This document shows, piece after piece, positions 15,644 to 24,508 of a stretch of 47,348 nucleotides of DNA. The stretch's first letter is position 1; each line of letters begins with the position of its first letter. The translations under genes were made by a program, and so were the position numbers. The stretch covers positions 1 to 47,348 of the forward strand of contig CACNXQ010000008.1 in assembly GCA_902624455.1 (NCBI GenBank), read 5' to 3'. This stretch comes from an uncultured Pelagibacteraceae bacterium. Lineage in GTDB: Bacteria; Pseudomonadota; Alphaproteobacteria; Pelagibacterales; AG-422-B15. A model generated the notes under the pieces. That model was given only the letters and a program-made list of their open reading frames with translations, ran no database searches and was not told where the DNA came from.

Positions 15644-16962
15644 TTTTTTGAATATTTTATAAAAAACTCACTAAGTTTCAATTTTACTTCTAGTGTTCTA
15701 GCAAGAAAGAAAAGTCCACTTATTTTTCTTTGTATCATTAGTATTTCAGAGTCAGGTAATGAAACAGGTTTTTCAAGTTTGATAATTTCTTCACTTAACT
15801 CATTCATTCTATCTATTACATTGGTATTTTTAAAATCAAACCCAAACTCACTATTCAATTCTTCAGAGATTTCAAAAAAATGATCTAGTATTTTACTCTT
15901 AATATTGAGAGGCAGGTTCTGATCTATAATGTTAAGCTTATATAAAATATTTTTTGATTGATCATGGTCCTTATTGACTATTGATTTCAGAAGCTCTGAA
16001 AAATTTTCTTTATATTTTTCATTGATGTCAACACAGGATCCAAAATCAAGAAGAATAATCTTTTTCTTATCTACATTATACAAGAAGTTTGCATAATTAG
16101 GATCAGTTTGCATACAATTTAATTCAAAGATTTCTGAAAACAAAAGTTTAACTAGATTGTAAAAAATAAACTCTTTTTCTTTTTGAGGTCTAGAGGCTAC
16201 TTTTTCTATTGTCACTCCATTTTTAAATTCCATACAAATAATATTATCTGTTGAATATTTAAAATTAGGTTTTGGTACTTCTAAAATTTCATCATTTTTG
16301 AAGTAATTGTAAAATTTGTCTAAGTATTTTAATTCAGTTTTATAGCATGCTTCTCTGTGCAGTTGTCGGCTTGCAATTGCTAACAAGTTTTCAATATCAA
16401 TCGAGGCTGGTAATAATTTTGTACTTTTTAGTATTAATCCAAGATTATCTATGTCATCTTCGATACTTTCTTTCACACCTGGGTACTGAATTTTTACTGC
16501 TAGAGTCTCATTTGTTTCTTTAAGTTTTACTTTATGAACTTGACCTATTGAGGCCGCAGCAACTGGTACAAATTGAAAAATACTAAATTTCTTTTCAAAA
16601 TTTTCTCCCCATTCGTTTTTTAGTGCCTCAATCACTTGTGTTTTTGGCATTGAATAAGCTTGATTTCTGCATGCTGATAAAATTTCATTGATTTCTTTTG
16701 GCAAAAACTCACCAGTCTCTAAAGACAATAATTGTCCCACTTTAAGGGCAGCCCCACGCATAATGGATAGTTGAGTTACAAATTTTGTAAAGTTTTCCTT
16801 TGTTAAAAGTAATTCTTTAAAATCTACATTATTTTGGGTGATGTAATTTTTAGATGCAGCCAGTGCAACATTACCTGCAATATTTAATGTTGTTTTACTT
16901 AGACCAAAAAATCTTTTTACTCTTCCAGTTGGAATTGGATAAGAATTATTTTTATTATTCAT
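15640..16962 (-). CDS. ABC1/UbiB-family atypical kinase-like protein
   Basis: 440-residue member of the AarF/ABC1/UbiB/COQ8 family, whose best-studied members support ubiquinone synthesis or quinone/lipid handling by an ATPase activity. Hallmarks are KVGQ (74-77) in the N-terminal KxGQ helix, the alanine-rich loop [11 protein letters not shown] in place of a P-loop, and the metal site LLDFGSC. No C-terminal membrane helices are evident. It overlaps the photolyase-like gene by 8 bases, making a coupled minus-strand operon. Since UbiB sits elsewhere in most Alphaproteobacteria, I call the family but not ubiB. Confidence 0.88.
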   Translation of the reverse strand: MNNKNNSYPIPTGRVKRFFGLSKTTLNIAGNVALAASKNYITQNNVDFKELLLTKENFTKFVTQLSIMRGAALKVGQLLSLETGEFLPKEINEILSACRNQAYSMPKTQVIEALKNEWGENFEKKFSIFQFVPVAAASIGQVHKVKLKETNETLAVKIQYPGVKESIEDDIDNLGLILKSTKLLPASIDIENLLAIASRQLHREACYKTELKYLDKFYNYFKNDEILEVPKPNFKYSTDNIICMEFKNGVTIEKVASRPQKEKEFIFYNLVKLLFSEIFELNCMQTDPNYANFLYNVDKKKIILLDFGSCVDINEKYKENFSELLKSIVNKDHDQSKNILYKLNIIDQNLPLNIKSKILDHFFEISEELNSEFGFDFKNTNVIDRMNELSEEIIKLEKPVSLPDSEILMIQRKISGLFFLARTLEVKLKLSEFFIKYSKN

Positions 16963-18103
16963 GACCTAAATTAAATTTATTTATAATATTTAGAATATTT
17001 TTCTTGAAATTGAAAAAACCCTTATTTGAAAACTGCCATGAGTACAAATCTTGATTTTTATATTTAAAATTCAATTGGCTTTTAAGTTTGACACTTAACT
17101 TATTAAGGATATCTAAATTTTCACCGACAAAGGGGTATATCACATCAATCTTTGGATTTTTGGAAAGTAGGTTTTCAAGTTCTTCAAAATTAATAATTTT
17201 TGCATTCGAGATTAATTCAGAAATATTTTTAATAAGAGATGCTTTGAAACTCATTACCCTATGAGATAATTTAATTTTTCTTGAGTAATTATCGATTAAT
17301 ACAAAAAAGATATTTTTATATCTTTCGCTTAAATCTGATAATTCTTGAGCATTAAGATTACTATCAAAGATAATTAGATTTTCGCACTTAGTTTCAGAAT
17401 TTTTATGGTCTAACCTTTTGAGTTCATAATTTTTATCCTCAAAAATTGGTTCTGCATCAGTTGTCAATTGAGTATATTGAAACCGTTGATTTGTGAATTT
17501 TGATATATTACTCGACCTTGCAAGATAGTGCTTCCCCTTAGTTTGAATGCCAGCAACCCATCGCCAACTGAGTGTATTAGATGCAGGATCGCCATCGTAC
17601 AAGTGTTCCATAAAAAATGCTGCACCTAGTTGCCATGGCAACTTTAATGAAAATATCCAGATGCTCGCAAACCACATTCTTGTATGATTATGGAGATAAT
17701 TGTTTTCTTTAAGCTCAAGGACCCATTCATCAAAACATCTAATTCCTGTATTACCTTCAACAGCTTTCTGATAAAATTTTGATTGTTCGATAGATTGATA
17801 ACTTTCACAAAAATCAGTCCATACCTCAGGTCTTAATTCTAACCAACCTTTCCAGTATACTCTCCAGAAGATTTCTTGAATAAATTTTTCAATCTGATCA
17901 AATTCATATTTTTCGAGACATTTTTTAACTACATCGTATTCAAATAATGATCGATGTGATATGTAAGGAGAAAGTAATGAAGTATTATTTCTGCTGTCTG
18001 GTCCAAAATCATAATTTCTATCTCTAGAATAATTTTTAAGATTATTTTCTATAAAATAATTGAGTTTTGAAATACCTGTATTGTAGTCAGGTTCAATATT
18101 CAT
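16955..18103 (-). CDS. photolyase/cryptochrome-like FAD-binding protein, FAD domain first
   Basis: 382 residues. The FAD-binding half, normally C-terminal in photolyases, occupies about 1-215. It has TSLLSPYISHRSL (41-53), FWRVYWKGWLE, HNHTRM (138-143), YDGDPASNTLSWRWVAG (169-185). After a short linker, 240-345 read as an alpha/beta domain (LIIFDSNL, IFFVLID, DVIYPFVGE) that may correspond to a displaced photolyase Rossmann domain. The usual N-terminal antenna domain is absent. Whether it repairs DNA or acts as a light or redox sensor is unknown. It is coupled with the ABC1-like gene and preceded by DoxX. Confidence 0.85.
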   Translation of the reverse strand: MNIEPDYNTGISKLNYFIENNLKNYSRDRNYDFGPDSRNNTSLLSPYISHRSLFEYDVVKKCLEKYEFDQIEKFIQEIFWRVYWKGWLELRPEVWTDFCESYQSIEQSKFYQKAVEGNTGIRCFDEWVLELKENNYLHNHTRMWFASIWIFSLKLPWQLGAAFFMEHLYDGDPASNTLSWRWVAGIQTKGKHYLARSSNISKFTNQRFQYTQLTTDAEPIFEDKNYELKRLDHKNSETKCENLIIFDSNLNAQELSDLSERYKNIFFVLIDNYSRKIKLSHRVMSFKASLIKNISELISNAKIINFEELENLLSKNPKIDVIYPFVGENLDILNKLSVKLKSQLNFKYKNQDLYSWQFSNKGFFNFKKNILNIINKFNLGHE

Positions 18104-18130
18104 ATGTGTATCTAAAAAATTAAAATTTAA

Positions 18131-18586
18131 TCAATCTCGACTTTGAGAGTTATTAGATTTATTTGGAAAATTACCTACAACTAAAAAATATAATGCAACT
18201 GCCAGTAAAAAGATTTCCTCACTTTGCATAAGTTTTTTTAATTCCCACCCAACTAAATAAATTGCAATTATCATGATAACGACAATTGTAAATGCTGATG
18301 CTCGAGTAATGAGATGCCCTAATTTAAAGCTAAGTGAGCCTACATTATTACTATTTAAAAATCCTCCAAGTATAATTCCAACACCTGCAACACATTCGAA
18401 AATCGCAACAGCGCTAGCAAGGGACGGAGAAAGATTAAAATAGTCTATCAATCCCTGAGGAGGGAGTGGAAACTTATCTAGCCCGTGTAAATAGAAAGAG
18501 ACACCCGTCGCTATTCTTAAAAAAAAATGAGAATAAGCGACGAACGGACCAGCAATCTGGTCTAAGATTTTATTAATTAGATCCAT
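18131..18586 (-). CDS. DoxX-family inner-membrane protein
   Basis: 151 residues with four hydrophobic helices and the DoxX features: an N-terminal LRIATGVSFYLHGLDKF helix, then FECVAGVGIILGGF. Family members are small four-helix proteins, some associated with thiosulfate:quinone oxidation or redox stress, but none of those functions can be assigned here. It lies 27 bp upstream of the photolyase-like gene and 8 bp downstream of a small secreted protein, all on the minus strand. Confidence 0.85.
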   Translation of the reverse strand: MDLINKILDQIAGPFVAYSHFFLRIATGVSFYLHGLDKFPLPPQGLIDYFNLSPSLASAVAIFECVAGVGIILGGFLNSNNVGSLSFKLGHLITRASAFTIVVIMIIAIYLVGWELKKLMQSEEIFLLAVALYFLVVGNFPNKSNNSQSRD

Positions 18587-18594
18587 ACAGTTGG

Positions 18595-18843
18595 TTAGAG
18601 ATCTAATAGTCTAAGTGCAGCTTTTAGTAATTCTTCAGACTTCATGTGGTCTCCACCTTCGTGTAGTTCCATGCCCTGTTCTTTTAATGATTTTGCTATA
18701 GAAACAATTTCTGGGTGAGCTGACTCATCGACTTTAGCAAGTGCGTGTTTTATCTGGTTGTTAACCATTGGACACATACCCGCATAAGAAAGAGAAGTGA
18801 AAAGCAGAAAAATCGCTAGTGTGCTTGTAATTATTTTTTTCAT
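18595..18843 (-). CDS. small secreted protein, unknown function
   Basis: 82-residue protein with a classical signal peptide (MKK, hydrophobic core, cleavage likely after SYA near residue 21), then GMCPMVNNQIKHALAKVDES and an alpha-helical remainder rich in His, Glu and Lys. Upstream is AAGGAATTCTG on the minus strand, giving a Shine-Dalgarno about 6 bases from the ATG. It opens the minus-strand unit with DoxX, the photolyase-like protein and the ABC1 protein. The HxxxGxH-like spacing (LHEGGDH) could bind metal; that is speculation. Confidence 0.75.
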   Translation of the reverse strand: MKKIITSTLAIFLLFTSLSYAGMCPMVNNQIKHALAKVDESAHPEIVSIAKSLKEQGMELHEGGDHMKSEELLKAALRLLDL

Positions 18844-19026
18844 CAGAATTCCTTACGTTTTAATAGTTTATATAAAATATCCTTCAAATTAAACATTTCA
18901 ATTGATTAAATTTTGCTAATTTTCAACACTTTCAGGCTTATTTTATGCGACAATTTGCACTTCAACACATTGTTTTCATTTCAGAATTTACCTTTATTTT
19001 GCAATTTTGATAATTATATAAATTGT

Positions 19027-19704
19027 ATGGAATATAACTTTTCACATCACAAACCCGAGAATACAAGTGATTATATTGCTTTGTATTTCACAAAGTTCCT
19101 TCGTTTTTTGGCTGACACTTTTTTTGCAAAAAGGTACGGCCACAGGGCTGTTGTACTTGAAACTGTAGCAGCGGTTCCAGGTATGGTTGCCGGTATGTTA
19201 AATCACTTGAAAAGTTTAAGAAGAATGGAAGAGGACAGAGGTTGGATCAAGACGTTACTTGATGAAGCTGAAAATGAGCGTATGCATTTGATGACATTCA
19301 TACATATAGCAAAACCAACTGCACTTGAGAGATTTTTAGTCATTTTGGTTCAAGGTATTTTCTTTAATCTATATTTTATAATGTATTTAATTTCACCAAG
19401 AACATGTCACCGAATTGTAGGGTACTTTGAGGAGCAAGCTGTTGTTAGTTACACAGAGTATTTAGAAGAAGTGGAACAAGGAAGAGTTGAAAACGTTAAA
19501 GCTCCAGAAATTGCCATTAATTATTGGAACTTATCTTCAGATGCGAGACTTATTGATGTTATTAAAGTTGTACGTGAAGATGAAGCTGGTCACAGAGATG
19601 TAAATCATAACTTTGTCGATGACCTTGACAAAAAAACATCACATCAAAACAAAACTGTAGAAGTCAAAGAGAAAGAGGTTAATATAACGGCACAAAAAAA
19701 ATAA
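19027..19704 (+). CDS. aox: alternative oxidase (cyanide-insensitive ubiquinol oxidase)
   Basis: Diiron, interfacial inner-membrane ubiquinol oxidase that reduces O2 to water without pumping protons. Read from ATG 19027 it has 225 residues. The iron ligands are all present: Glu45 in LETVA, Glu84 and His87 in ERMH, Glu135 in FEEQAV, Glu186 and His189 in DEAGH. The spacing Glu45-Glu84 (39) and Glu84-Glu135 (51) matches the trypanosomal enzyme. The frame extends upstream to an ATG at 18913, but those 38 residues do not resemble the family. No Shine-Dalgarno is evident. A LysE-type exporter follows after 6 bp. Confidence 0.95.
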   Translation: MEYNFSHHKPENTSDYIALYFTKFLRFLADTFFAKRYGHRAVVLETVAAVPGMVAGMLNHLKSLRRMEEDRGWIKTLLDEAENERMHLMTFIHIAKPTALERFLVILVQGIFFNLYFIMYLISPRTCHRIVGYFEEQAVVSYTEYLEEVEQGRVENVKAPEIAINYWNLSSDARLIDVIKVVREDEAGHRDVNHNFVDDLDKKTSHQNKTVEVKEKEVNITAQKK

Positions 19705-19710
19705 ATTTTT

Positions 19711-20337
19711 ATGCCATTAGATTTTTCCCTCCTTTATTTTTTTATCCCTGTATTTTTTGTTATCTCTATTACACCTGGTCTGTGCATGACGCTTGCATTA
19801 ACTATGGGAATTACAATTGGAGTCCGTAACACGATGAAGATGATGGTAGGGGAATTAATCGGAGTATTAATTGTTGCTGGGACTGCCGTGATTGGAGGTG
19901 GAGCAATTATTGCAACTTTTCCAGTCACATTTTTAATTTTTAAGTACTGTGGTGGCCTATATCTAATTTATGTCGGTTATCAGTTATTCAATTCTAGAGG
20001 AGCACTCGCACTCAATCTTGATGGATCTCATTCTTTTGAAATTAAATTTTATAAACTTGCCTCACAAGGTTTCATTACAGCTGTCGCAAATCCTAAGGGT
20101 TGGGCTTTTTTTATAGCTATGGTACCTGCATTCATTAATTACGAAAATGATTTACCACCTCAAATGGCTGCGTTAGTTGTAATTATTTTAATTATTGAAT
20201 TTTGTTCTTTAATGATCTATGCCGCAGGCGGTCAACTTCTTGGACAAATCTTAAAAAAACAAAACAATATCAAATTAATAAACAGAATTGCGGGCGTATT
20301 GATGATTGGTGTAGGTATCTGGCTTGCTTCGAGCTAA
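19711..20337 (+). CDS. LysE/RhtB-family amino-acid exporter
   Basis: 208-residue inner-membrane protein with six hydrophobic segments and the family signature SITPGLCMTLALTMGITIGVR near the N-terminus, plus FKYCGGLYLIYVGYQLF and ANPKGWAFFIAM. Members export amino acids or analogues; the substrate is not predictable. It starts 6 bp after the alternative oxidase gene and is likely co-transcribed with it, which does not by itself imply a shared role. Its stop overlaps the convergent gene's stop by 3 bases. Confidence 0.9.
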   Translation: MPLDFSLLYFFIPVFFVISITPGLCMTLALTMGITIGVRNTMKMMVGELIGVLIVAGTAVIGGGAIIATFPVTFLIFKYCGGLYLIYVGYQLFNSRGALALNLDGSHSFEIKFYKLASQGFITAVANPKGWAFFIAMVPAFINYENDLPPQMAALVVIILIIEFCSLMIYAAGGQLLGQILKKQNNIKLINRIAGVLMIGVGIWLASS

Positions 20338-21065
20338 CTAGAAAAAAGCATTCCCGGACCTGATTTATTAGTATTCCCAGATAGTGTCATCATATGCCAC
20401 GTAAGTGCAAGATTTGATGAAATAACGGGGATTTTTAATTTCTGTTCTACTTCTTTTATAATTTTAAATGTCTTTAAGTTAGTGCAAGAAATAAAAATAG
20501 CATCACATTCTCGGGTATAAACTTTGCATGCAGCATTTAATGTATCTTTCTCGCTTATGCGTGCTACTACAGTGTCGTCTGATTCTTCATATGCTAATAT
20601 ATTTTTTATTTTAAAACCTTCATCTTCAAGATGACTCCGCATACCCTCTGTAACTCCTCTTTCATAGGGAGAGACAAAACCAATATTTTTACAATTAAGT
20701 TTATTTAAAGCAGCTTTCACTGCTTTAATGGGATCTGTCACATGATTACAGTTTCTTTGAGATTTAATGATATTTGAAATCATTTCTGATCCAATAAAAG
20801 TTGCTCCTGAAGTACACGCATAACCTATGACATCAAAGGAAATGTTTGGTAAAAGATTTGTTGAAACTGGAAGCTGCTCTTCCATTTTTTTTAAATTATC
20901 TTTAGTCACTACTTTATCACAAGGTATCCTCGAATGGTAAATTGATGTTGTACCATCTAAAATATATCTAAACTCCTGCTCAATTGTTTCATCGCTTTCT
21001 AAAACAATAAGGCCTAGCCGATGTTTATAATAGCTTTCATCATCTAGGCTGTATTCAAAACTCAT
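20334..21065 (-). CDS. Asp/Glu racemase-superfamily protein (maleate isomerase / arylmalonate decarboxylase-like)
   Basis: 243 residues of the cofactor-independent two-cysteine superfamily. The paired catalytic positions are visible as YACTSG (about residue 104) and SCTNL (about 194), with the linker GFVSPYERGVTEGMRSHLE typical of the maleate isomerase / AMDase branch. The reaction is probably an isomerisation or decarboxylation on a small dicarboxylate. Its start overlaps the carboxyltransferase stop by 4 bases (ATGA), so the two probably act on linked substrates. The exact substrate is unknown. Confidence 0.82.
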   Translation of the reverse strand: MSFEYSLDDESYYKHRLGLIVLESDETIEQEFRYILDGTTSIYHSRIPCDKVVTKDNLKKMEEQLPVSTNLLPNISFDVIGYACTSGATFIGSEMISNIIKSQRNCNHVTDPIKAVKAALNKLNCKNIGFVSPYERGVTEGMRSHLEDEGFKIKNILAYEESDDTVVARISEKDTLNAACKVYTRECDAIFISCTNLKTFKIIKEVEQKLKIPVISSNLALTWHMMTLSGNTNKSGPGMLFSS

Positions 21066-22582
21066 AATATTTTTACTGCTTTAAGAATTGTTTGCCTTGT
21101 ATCAGCAGGATCAATGACTGCATCAATTTCTAAATGTGCAGCAGCTTCGATCGCTTTACCTTTTTTATAAAGTTTGTTTACAAGGTCATTAAACATTTGT
21201 TCTCTTTTCTCATTATTTGCTTCTGACTCTAATTCCTTTTTAAAACCAAGTTTTACTGCACCTTCAAGTCCCATCGCACCAAATTCACCATCAGGCCAAG
21301 CAGCTGTGAAAACTGGATCATGTAAACTACCTCCGACCATGGCTTGAGCACCTAAGCCATAACCTTTCCTAATAAAAATGGCAATCAAAGGCGATACTAT
21401 TTTAGATCCTCTAGTAAATAGTTTCGACATTCTTCTTACAGCTCCATCTTTTTCACTATCAGGACCAACCATAAATCCTGGCGTATCTACCAATGAAACT
21501 ATTGGCATTGCATACAAGCTACATATTTCAATGAAATCTGACATTTTATCAGCACTTTCAGTGTCAATTGCTCCTCCAAGATGTTTACAGTCACTTGCTA
21601 CTAAACCAAATGGGATACCTTCAATTCTTATAAATCCTGTGACGATGCTTTTCCCATAAAGTGGCTTTAATTCTATAAATTGGTCTATATCGGAGATTAT
21701 TTTTATAATATCCCTTACTGGGTAAGCCCACTTTCTATCATCAGGAAGTATATTTCTGAGCTTCGTTTGATCCTCGCAATCCCATTCTTTAAGATCACCT
21801 TGAAAATAACTTAACAATTGTTTTGCAACATCTGCTCCGTGGGTTTCATTTTCGGCTACGTAATCAACTACTCCGTTGTATTGGTGCTCTTCTACCGGAC
21901 CAATTTCATCAGGACTGTATTTTCCTAGACCTCCACCTTCAATCATTGCGGGACCAGCCATTCCAATCCATGATTGTTTAGTGGCAATTCTTATATCTGC
22001 ACATCCAAACAATGCTGCATTTCCTGCAAAACAATAACCATTATTGACGGCTATCCTAAGACATTGTCCTGAAAGTCGTGCCCAAGTTGAAAAAGAAGGT
22101 ACATGTAAACCAGCAATATTAGTTTTTACATCTGTATCTCCTGGTCTACCCCCGCCACCTTCTGTAAAAATTATTATAGGCAATTTAAATTCTTCAGCTT
22201 TTTCACAAATCCGATCAAGTTTCATATGATGAAAGTAGCCTTGAGTGCCAGCTAAAACTGAGTAATCATAAATGATACTGATAGCATGGGAATTTTCTGT
22301 GCCTATTAATTCTGAATTTATTTGGCAAAATCCTGTGATGATACCGTCTGCTGAAGTTTCGATTTTAAGATCTTCATAATCTCTTCTACTTCTTTGTGCA
22401 GCTACTGCAAATGATCCAAATTCTAAAAAAGTACCTTTATCAATTACATTATTTAGATTCTCTCGCGCTGTATTAAAATTTTTATTGTGTCTTTTATCAA
22501 CTGCTGACTTCCTTGAAGTATCCTCAGTTTTTTTTAGTCTATCTATGAATTCCAAATAATTATTATTTTTTGCCCTACTCAT
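21062..22582 (-). CDS. acyl-CoA carboxyltransferase subunit (PccB/MccB-type)
   Basis: 506-residue biotin-dependent carboxyltransferase with N- and C-terminal crotonase-like halves. The N-half has EGGGGRPGDTD, LSGQCLRIAVNNGYCFAGNAALFGCAD and GMAGPAMIEGGGLG. The C-half has DTPGFMVGPDSEKDGA, FIRKGYGLGAQAM and the terminal DPADTRQTILKA. The partner biotin carboxylase and biotin carrier are not in this window, so it must use a distant one or act alone. It sits between yjbQ (3-bp gap) and the racemase-like gene (4-bp overlap). It is unlike AccD, which is shorter and carries a zinc ribbon. Confidence 0.88.
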   Translation of the reverse strand: MSRAKNNNYLEFIDRLKKTEDTSRKSAVDKRHNKNFNTARENLNNVIDKGTFLEFGSFAVAAQRSRRDYEDLKIETSADGIITGFCQINSELIGTENSHAISIIYDYSVLAGTQGYFHHMKLDRICEKAEEFKLPIIIFTEGGGGRPGDTDVKTNIAGLHVPSFSTWARLSGQCLRIAVNNGYCFAGNAALFGCADIRIATKQSWIGMAGPAMIEGGGLGKYSPDEIGPVEEHQYNGVVDYVAENETHGADVAKQLLSYFQGDLKEWDCEDQTKLRNILPDDRKWAYPVRDIIKIISDIDQFIELKPLYGKSIVTGFIRIEGIPFGLVASDCKHLGGAIDTESADKMSDFIEICSLYAMPIVSLVDTPGFMVGPDSEKDGAVRRMSKLFTRGSKIVSPLIAIFIRKGYGLGAQAMVGGSLHDPVFTAAWPDGEFGAMGLEGAVKLGFKKELESEANNEKREQMFNDLVNKLYKKGKAIEAAAHLEIDAVIDPADTRQTILKAVKIL

Positions 22583-22585
22583 TTA

Positions 22586-23008
22586 TTAAGCCATAATAGT
22601 AATTGTTAATTTTCTCATAATCTCAGAGTCATAATTTGGTCTTCGATGTTCAAATAAATATACTCCTTGCCATGTTCCTAACTCCAAAGAATTATTTTTA
22701 ATTGGTATGTTTAAGTCGGAATTTGTCAATGTGGACCTAATATGTGCAGGCATATCATCGGGACCCTCTTGACTGTGAATATATTGATCATTTTCAGGGA
22801 CTAATTTGTCATAAAAATTATTTAAATCTTCCAATACTGCTGGATCTGCATTCTCCTGTATAATGAGAGAGGCACTGGTATGTTTGATGAACAAATTACA
22901 AATTCCTTTTGAGACCTCATTTTTTTTAATTGTCTCATTTACTATGCTAGTAATATCGTGAATACCTTTTCCTCGAACAGTTAATGAAATCTCTTTTTGT
23001 ATAAACAT
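22586..23008 (-). CDS. YjbQ family protein (UPF0047)
   Basis: 140 residues, complete. Family hallmarks are FIKHTSASLIIQENADPAVLEDL, the DDMPAHIRSTLT segment with catalytic-type His, and LGTWQGVYLFEHRRP. YjbQ proteins are small trimers with a conserved metal-like pocket; E. coli YjbQ was reported to have weak thiamine phosphate synthase activity. It starts the minus-strand operon with carboxyltransferase and racemase-like genes. The divergent selO gene begins 36 bp away, so a shared control region is likely. Confidence 0.88.
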   Translation of the reverse strand: MFIQKEISLTVRGKGIHDITSIVNETIKKNEVSKGICNLFIKHTSASLIIQENADPAVLEDLNNFYDKLVPENDQYIHSQEGPDDMPAHIRSTLTNSDLNIPIKNNSLELGTWQGVYLFEHRRPNYDSEIMRKLTITIMA

Positions 23009-23044
23009 TTTGAAATAAGATATTAATTGAAATAGCTTACACTA

Positions 23045-24508
23045 ATGAGCAATTTTGTAGAACCGTTTTCAGAATTAGGCCTCAGTATTCAAAATACATA
23101 CGCCCAACTGCCTGATATCTTTATGACGAAAATGGATCCTATTCCTGTAAAAGATCCAAAAGTAGAAATTATCAATTACGAATTAGCAAAAGAATTAGGT
23201 TTAGAATTTGAAAATATTGACAGAGATGCTTTAGCCCAGATTTTTTCTGGAAATAAATTACCAAAAAATAGCACACCTTTAGCTCAAGCATATGCCGGAC
23301 ATCAATTTGGTCACTTTACAATGCTTGGCGATGGTCGGGCTTTAATGATGTGTGAGCACTTAACACCTAAAAATGAAATTATTGATATTCAATTCAAAGG
23401 TTCAGGAAGAACTCCTTACTCACGTGGTGCAGATGGACGTGCAGCTCTTGGACCAATGTTAAGAGAATATTTAATGAGTGAAGCATTACATCATTTAGGC
23501 ATACCAACTACTAGAAGTTTAGCTGTTGTTTCAACTGGTGAAAAAATATTGAGAGAAGTTCCTATGAATGGTGCCATTTTAACACGGGTTGCTTCAAGTC
23601 ATATAAGAGTTGGCACATTTCAATATGCAGCCGCAAGAAATGATAAAGATGCTCTAAAAAAATTACTCGATTACTCTGTTAAAAGACATTTCCCAGAAAT
23701 TAAAAATGAGACAGATAATGTTTTGTTATTTTTAAGATCCGTAATGGAAAAACAAATTGATCTCATCGTAAATTGGATGAGAGTTGGTTTTATTCATGGC
23801 GTGATGAATACTGATAATTCGACAATATCTGGTGAAACAATTGACTATGGACCATGCGCGTTCATGAACAGTTATGACATAAACACTGTATATAGCTCCA
23901 TTGATTTACAAGGAAGATATTCTTATGGCAATCAACCTAATATAATTCATTGGAATATTCTAAGATTGGCTGAGTCTTTAATTGGCTTAATAGATGAGGA
24001 CGAGAAAAAAGCAGTATCAATAATAGAGAAAAAAATTAGTGATATATCATCACAAATCTCATCCAAATGGTTAAACATGATGCTTCAAAAAATTGGAATT
24101 GAAATCGCTGAGCCTGAAGATGAACAGCTAGTTCATGATCTTTTAAAATGGATGCAAGAGAATAAAGCTGATTTTAATAATACATTTTGTTATTTGATGG
24201 AACATAACCATATAAAAGATAAAGTATTCGAAACAGATAGTTTTAAGCTCTGGAAAAATAATTGGACCTTGAGAGTTAAAAAAGAAAAAAATTATTTAGA
24301 TAAAATGAAAAGAGTAAATCCTATTTTTATACCTAGAAACCATTTAGTTGAGAACGCCCTAGATGAAGCTGACAAAGGAAAAATTGATAAATTTAATTCA
24401 CTAATTAAAGTTATTAATAACCCATACTCATTTCAGTCTAAATATGAGGAATATTATCTTACACCAGAAATCGATGAGACAAATTACCAAACTTTTTGTG
24501 GGACCTAG
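23045..24508 (+). CDS. selO: protein adenylyltransferase SelO (YdiU/UPF0061 family)
   Basis: Pseudokinase that transfers AMP from ATP to Ser/Thr/Tyr of proteins, linked to redox homeostasis. 487 residues, near the E. coli length of 478. The recognisable blocks are GHQFGHFTMLGDGRA, IQFKGSGRTPYSR, DGRAALGPMLREYLMSEALH, PTTRSLAVV and GVMNTDNS with IDYGPCAFM. The chain ends with a conserved cysteine (YQTFCGT) in the position used by selenocysteine in eukaryotic homologues. It overlaps the convergent permease gene by 4 bases. Confidence 0.93.
   Translation: MSNFVEPFSELGLSIQNTYAQLPDIFMTKMDPIPVKDPKVEIINYELAKELGLEFENIDRDALAQIFSGNKLPKNSTPLAQAYAGHQFGHFTMLGDGRALMMCEHLTPKNEIIDIQFKGSGRTPYSRGADGRAALGPMLREYLMSEALHHLGIPTTRSLAVVSTGEKILREVPMNGAILTRVASSHIRVGTFQYAAARNDKDALKKLLDYSVKRHFPEIKNETDNVLLFLRSVMEKQIDLIVNWMRVGFIHGVMNTDNSTISGETIDYGPCAFMNSYDINTVYSSIDLQGRYSYGNQPNIIHWNILRLAESLIGLIDEDEKKAVSIIEKKISDISSQISSKWLNMMLQKIGIEIAEPEDEQLVHDLLKWMQENKADFNNTFCYLMEHNHIKDKVFETDSFKLWKNNWTLRVKKEKNYLDKMKRVNPIFIPRNHLVENALDEADKGKIDKFNSLIKVINNPYSFQSKYEEYYLTPEIDETNYQTFCGT

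Noticed and set aside
18913-19026. 38-residue N-terminal extension of alternative oxidase
   Set aside because: The residues do not resemble the family and the ATG at 19027 gives ordinary length with all ligands.
21062-22582. Acetyl-CoA carboxylase AccD
   Set aside because: The 506-residue two-lobed chain lacks the zinc ribbon and is of the PccB/MccB type.
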